From Rachycentron canadum (Eukaryota; Chordata; Actinopteri; Carangiformes; Rachycentridae): DNA of 64,000 nt. Shown one piece after another: positions 59,457-64,000 of this stretch. The position numbers and the translations under genes are program-made. The notes below the pieces were generated by a model. That model saw nothing but the letters and a program-made list of their open reading frames with translations, had not been told where the DNA came from and did not search any database. The stretch is taken from positions 24,959,712 to 25,023,711 of the forward strand of contig CM076651.1 in assembly GCA_038496675.1 (NCBI GenBank). The letters run 5' to 3'. Position 1 is the first letter of the stretch. The number at the start of each line of letters is the position of its first letter.

Positions 59457-60760
59457 CTGTCAGGGATGTGATAAAAGTGAGTTGAACGGGGCATTTTTAT
59501 TTTCCAGCCTGGTTTGTGCTAAACTCGCATTGAAGCTCCAAAATTGCATCCAACATAAAGCACACAATCACTTCAACCTCATCTCATCTAAAGTGATTCA
59601 TATGATGAATATGGGGTATCCAACCACAACACTTATCCCAAGGACGTCTGCCATCGTCATCTGTTTCTGTGTGTGTCTCTGCACTTGCATGTGTATCATG
59701 GGCCATTCGAAGGTCTGAGACCAAAGTGGTCTCTGTTGGCCCATGAACATTTACAGGATGCGTTACTTGCATGATGTAACTTCCTGGAAAGCAGCACTGA
59801 CTAATCCAGCCACCCAAACAGTAACAACAACAACACGCCTGAAAGATGAACTGCAACCTGCAGCGTCAGTCTTCCCCTCGTCCACAGCCATCTGGCTCCA
59901 ACGTTAATGGTAATATGATCACAAAGGATTTCATATTGTTATCCGATTATCTAAAGGTCATCATGTCACATTCATGTCTCGTTCATGATGTAAAAGTGTT
60001 TAAATCCCCTCCGTTGTTAGGCATAGGAGGCTCATTTAGTTTACATGTAGTTATTATCTGCCAGAAGACTAGAAACACATGCATATACACATATATAAAT
60101 AAACAGTCAACTGGCAGAGCCAAATCTGCAGTAGGAGAGTGGGACATAACCATGATTTTTTTTTTTTTTTTTTTTTTTCAAAGAATCCATTTCTAATCTT
60201 GTGCAATGAAACTGAGGGACCCTTGAAACAAATGCATGAATGTATTTCTGTTTCAGTCATGGAATGAAGGTCAGGGCTGGACAGACACAGGATTACCTGG
60301 GATTATCACAGACTATCAGTAGCCAGCTAATGAGGGCCAGAGGTTTCCTCTCTTGGTCCTGCCTCTGCCGTCAGTGCCAGAGTATAAATAGTATTTAAAC
60401 TTGCCACACTAATCCGTCTTACATACAAATGAACCTAATCCATTTTTCATTCATTCATCACTGGGACCAGTTTTATCTCATTTGTAGTGGTGGATCCGTG
60501 TAGAGGCTCATTAATGATGGGTTTTATTACTCATATAGTTTATAAAGGTGCAGGCCCAGGTAGTAAAGGGTGGAGGGCTGTCCTTAAGTCAGGGGTGAAG
60601 TGTCTCCTCTAAAACCTGCCTGTTTTTCATGTGGTGTAGTTTTGTTTTGTTTTTGTTTTTTTTCAAATAAAGATGGACATAGCACCATGGGCTGCTCCAC
60701 GCGGTGCGTGTGTGGAGATGTGGATTAGGTGCATGCTGGTTTGTGCAGGCGAGCTGAATA
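59457..60760. other. Unique noncoding sequence with poly-T
   Basis: A T23 run lies at 60156-60178. The stretch 60.29-60.56 kb is repeat-free with homeodomain-like sites (GCTCATTAATGATGGG, CAGCTAATGAGGGCC) and could be regulatory. No exon is recognised. Confidence 0.45.
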
Positions 60761-60870
60761 AAAATTCATCCCCCCATAGTCATCATGAAGGAGGAAATTA
60801 GCTAGAGACCAAAACAGTGTTTGTACCAGGCTGTAAACATGGTTGTTTCTGCTGTAAAGTGGTCATTTGA
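60761..60870 (-). repeat. Dispersed repeat family B, copy B3 (fragment, inverted)
   Basis: CATCATGAAGGAGGAAATTA, GCTAGAGACCAAAACAGTG and TTTCTGCTGTAAAGTGG form the reverse complement of the middle of B2. Confidence 0.78.
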
Positions 60871-62097
60871 AGACGTTTTTAGCATTTCAGTGTTGGCCAC
60901 TTGGTTAATACAAGGAATGTAAATGATTCTCAGTTACATCCCTGTGAAAATCTACAGGTCCTTCACATAGAGAGCATCAAGGAAGGTCTTGTTTTTCATG
61001 GATGGCATCATTCATTCACATATTGGCAATAAAAAAACAAGTGATGCATGAGAGTTGCTTCACATTTCTACATATCGTACCTTATTTACTTTAATTAAAA
61101 ATGAATTAATGAATTTAATTAAAACCGTTGCAAAGTAACGCTTCTGTTCTTATTCTGTGATCATATCCTAGTTTTCATTCCCCTCCAGCTTTTCTTAAAG
61201 CCCAGTTTTCACCTTGTCCTCGTCCCTTAGTTCAGTCTTATTTATTTAAGCCATTGCTTCCTTTTTTAATTTCCTCTCTGTATTGACTTCACCTTGAAAA
61301 AGCATTTTTCCTTTCACATCCAGTGTTTGTAGAAATTTTTACTTATTTTCTAATGAATCAGAATGAATCAGAGTAAAAAAGCTGTAACTCCACAAGTCAG
61401 TAAGTTCATTAATATCAGAGCCCTCCTGAAACATTGACCAGTTCAATTAAAACTCCTCTGGAGAGCAAGTGAACTGTCCTCAGTCCAGACCCTTACCTTT
61501 TAATGGCCGTCTCCCTCCTCAGCACAGATCTATACAAAGGCGAAAGGGTTAAGATTGGAGGACACCAGTTTAGATCCCGCCTTAAGACTGATACGCCCCC
61601 TTAATGAAGCCATCTGAGAACCCTGGTGTGTGTTTCATCATGTTGGAGGTGACATGTTAAGACAGATTTTTTTGAGATTGTAATGATCGAAATCACCTGT
61701 AAAAAAGACATCAGCAGATTTGGCATCATCCTTGAGGTGAATGTTATCATGGTAATAAATATTTGGAGGAACTGGCCTTACAGACACAGACAATAACAAC
61801 CTTTACGACATAAAGCAACAGGATCGGACAAATTTTAAAAATTACTTAAAACAAGAAAAAATATGCTGCTTGTGGCTACAAGGGAACAATTCAGTAGTTC
61901 AGAAAATGTCTCACACCTCCGACACATGTTTTGGTGCTGTCAGTTCTTGTCGTGAGGTTGCCAGATAAGCAGCAGATACTCACAGAGTTGCCTATATCAA
62001 GACAAAAAATAGTCTAGCACATAACCTTTCATAAAAGCATAACTTGTTGCTGTTACCCATAAGTTCAAAGGTAAAAAAGATTATGTAAAAAAAATGT
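60871..62097. other. Unique noncoding sequence
   Basis: AT-rich. The part at about 61.47-61.65 kb is GC-richer and non-repetitive. No exon is recognised. Confidence 0.5.
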
Positions 62098-62172
62098 TAT
62101 GTTTGGACAGAGCAAGGCTTTTTCTCCCTATTTCAAGTCTTTATGTTAAGCTAAGCTAACTGGCTGCAAATG
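62098..62172 (+). repeat. Dispersed repeat family D (single fragment)
   Basis: TTGGACAGAGCAAGGCTTTT, CTATTTCAAGTCTTTATGTT and AAGCTAAGCTAACTGGCTG form a degenerate version of a repeat I remember from teleosts ('ggacagagccaggctagct...ctttatgctaagctaagctaac'). There is only one copy here, so the call rests on memory rather than on repetition in the window. Confidence 0.5.
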
Positions 62173-62698
62173 TGTGATTTTATAATCTTTGAACATCTTT
62201 TCAGTTGTGCTATTTTATTTTATCCCTGTCATTCATTGTTCTTCTTACTTTATCTTTGTTTTCCTAGCACGAACGTAGCACACAAGGAAAAGTCTGATGT
62301 TGTCTGATTATTTAAGGTAAATAGTAACAAACTAAGGTGTGGTTTGGAGCCAGTCAATATGATGCAAAATGAAAATGACAGATATTTATACACAATTATA
62401 GCAGCTCCTTGTACACAGCGTTGCCTGTTATTTCTTCTTCACTTCCTTCAGTAAGAACTTGGAGAAGGCTGCGTGGAGCTGGCTCTGAGCAAGCACCAGT
62501 TTAGATGCCAACTCACTCATTTGCTTGTACTTAAGAATAATGTGCCGACTCACCGGCTGTGCTGTTACGATTGTTTGCTTCTTTTAAGGCTTGATGTAGA
62601 TTATTTATTCCAATGAAACCTGTTGCAAATTAGAGCTATGATAAAACACTTCGGATTCAGTAGAGTTGCAGTGAAAACTGAGTCTCTTCATTGTGTCA

Positions 62699-63475
62699 GT
62701 ATTTACATTTACATTACATTTACTCACTTGGCAGATCCTTACCAAACATGGCTTTCAATGAGGGACATCAGTAAAGCTTCACAGCAGGAGAGGTTGGTGT
62801 CTATATTAAGTTCTACATCTTTTAAGATGTGAGATCAGATAAGAAAGTGCAGCTAAAGTCCCAATTAGACCTGTCGCTGTTTCAGTAGGACGTTTCTCTG
62901 AAGAGATGAGTCTTCAGGGAGCTTGTTGAAGACAGAGGGACGTCCCTGCTCTGAGAGACTTCAGGAGCTTGTTCATCCTCAGGGAACACAGACCAGAACA
63001 GTCTGGACTCACGGAGGAACATTGAAGCTGAGAAGGAGCATAGGGCTGAATGCCTGAGGTCAAGGAGCTGGTTCAGACTCAGAAGACACTGTGAGGGCAG
63101 GCAGACATTCGGGCGACCATGGGTAGCCAGTGTAGGTCAAGAGTGTAGTGGAGGACTGAGTCAGCTAAGGCCTAATTCTTCTGATTTTATACAACAAAGC
63201 AACATAACAGAGAAAGATAACAGATCATTGATCATGATACCCAGGTTTCTTGTGACCCTGGTTGAGGTCAGGGATGAAGAGGCACTTTGGATATTGATAT
63301 CGTGGGGAAGACACTGATTGGCCAGGACGACCAGGTGTTCAGTCCTAGAGAGGTTTAGTGTAATCCATGTGGATATGTCAGAGAAACAGGCTGAGATCAG
63401 CACAGAGACTGGTGTCATTGGGTAACAAATATAGCTGGGTGTCGTCAGTGTAGAAGTATTTCTCACACAGAATAT
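62699..63475 (-). pseudogene. L2-clade LINE remnant (reverse transcriptase 3' end)
   Basis: The minus strand encodes, in shifting frames, the C-terminal half of a non-LTR reverse transcriptase. The catalytic box reads YTDDTQLYLLPNDTSL (YTDD at 63441-63452). It is followed by CFSDISTWITLNLSRTEHLV (the usual 'C...DISxWM...LNLSKTE' region), TRVTRNLGIMIND, and finally SSLKTHLFRET. Stops and frameshifts occur throughout, and part of the region between the NLG block and the C-terminus is missing. The element ends at about 62700 in (TGTAAA)-type text, as expected for an L2 3' tail. The 138-codon frame at 63161-63577 is a shadow of this relic. Confidence 0.8.
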
Positions 63476-64000
63476 GTATGTGCTTTTCCTATTATGGCAA
63501 GTCAAATTGTCTGCTGTGGTACAGGCCTCTGCATACTGAATACTGAATATGGTCACTGCAGAGTATCCAGTTGACATGATCTGTCACCTGCCTCTTCTCG
63601 TCTCAGAGTGACCCAGTGGTATCAAATACTTTGAGGGTAACTAGATGTTGTTGGTGAATTGTTAAATATTAAACTTTGTCTGCAGTCTATAAATCTGATA
63701 TGTTTGGGGGTTAAATGCTTTTTTGCACCACGTTTGCCATGTGGAAAATGGTTTTGCCCCTGCAGTGTCGTGAGAAGATTCACTCTCGTGCAGGCAGAAC
63801 CAGCAGAAACCCAAACTTCCCTTCAAATTAAAACAGAATCACAAACAAACTCGGACTTGCTGTCTGGGCTTTTTTCATCTCACGGAAGGTCACCAAACAT
63901 GCCATGTGGTCCTGGACAGCATCCACTGCAATCTCTCTCTAAATGGGCCGAAGTAAGAGCAGCACAAGAAGTGAAGCCTGCAAAGCTGAAACACAGTTTG
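63476..64000. other. Unique noncoding sequence
   Basis: Nothing is recognised. It may include more 5' LINE sequence too decayed to identify. Confidence 0.45.

Overview
The window looks like nuclear genomic DNA from a bony fish (teleost). The evidence is a dense scatter of (CA)n/(TG)n microsatellites, a decayed Tc1-like transposon of the type common in fish, the 3' end of an L2-clade LINE, a probable solo LTR, and several short dispersed repeat families of a kind I associate with teleost genomes. I see no bacterial genes, no RNA genes, no CRISPR array and no complete protein-coding gene. Nearly all open frames are short, AT-rich or microsatellite-driven, and their lengths are what chance would give in 64 kb. 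The window is best read as intergenic or intronic sequence.

Layout. 0-5 kb: unique sequence, two copies of repeat family A, an assembly gap (2309-2706) and a family B copy. 5-12 kb: unique sequence, a family C copy, an inverted family A copy and a small TTAA-flanked element built around a (CA)33 tract. 12-18 kb: a family A fragment with a TGACGTCA palindrome, a dead Tc1-like element (14.6-15.7 kb), a probable solo LTR (16.6-17.2 kb) and a purine-rich stretch running into a second gap. 18-31 kb: mostly unique sequence, with microsatellites, perfect small hairpins, LINE-type 3' tails and two family C copies. 31-39 kb: a long family A copy, more family C, a 1.1-kb polypurine tract and a 19-bp perfect hairpin. 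39-53 kb: mostly unique sequence with some stretches rich in homeodomain- or SOX-like sites. 53-58 kb: a family B copy, a short coding-like segment of unknown identity and two nearly identical family A copies. 58-64 kb: a third gap, an inverted family B piece and an L2 reverse-transcriptase remnant with the YTDD motif.

The most interesting signal is in family A. Each copy that spans the relevant segment carries a CTCF-like site, which is exact in one copy and one base off in two. One copy also carries a perfect CRE palindrome near the other end. This would make the family a potential carrier of regulatory and insulator sites. The second is the 172-bp TTAA-flanked inverted-repeat element at 11.5 kb. 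The third is a short, GC3-rich open segment behind a splice-acceptor-like site at 53.75 kb. Family letters A-D are my own labels. Statements that a repeat is common in teleosts come from memory and were not searched.
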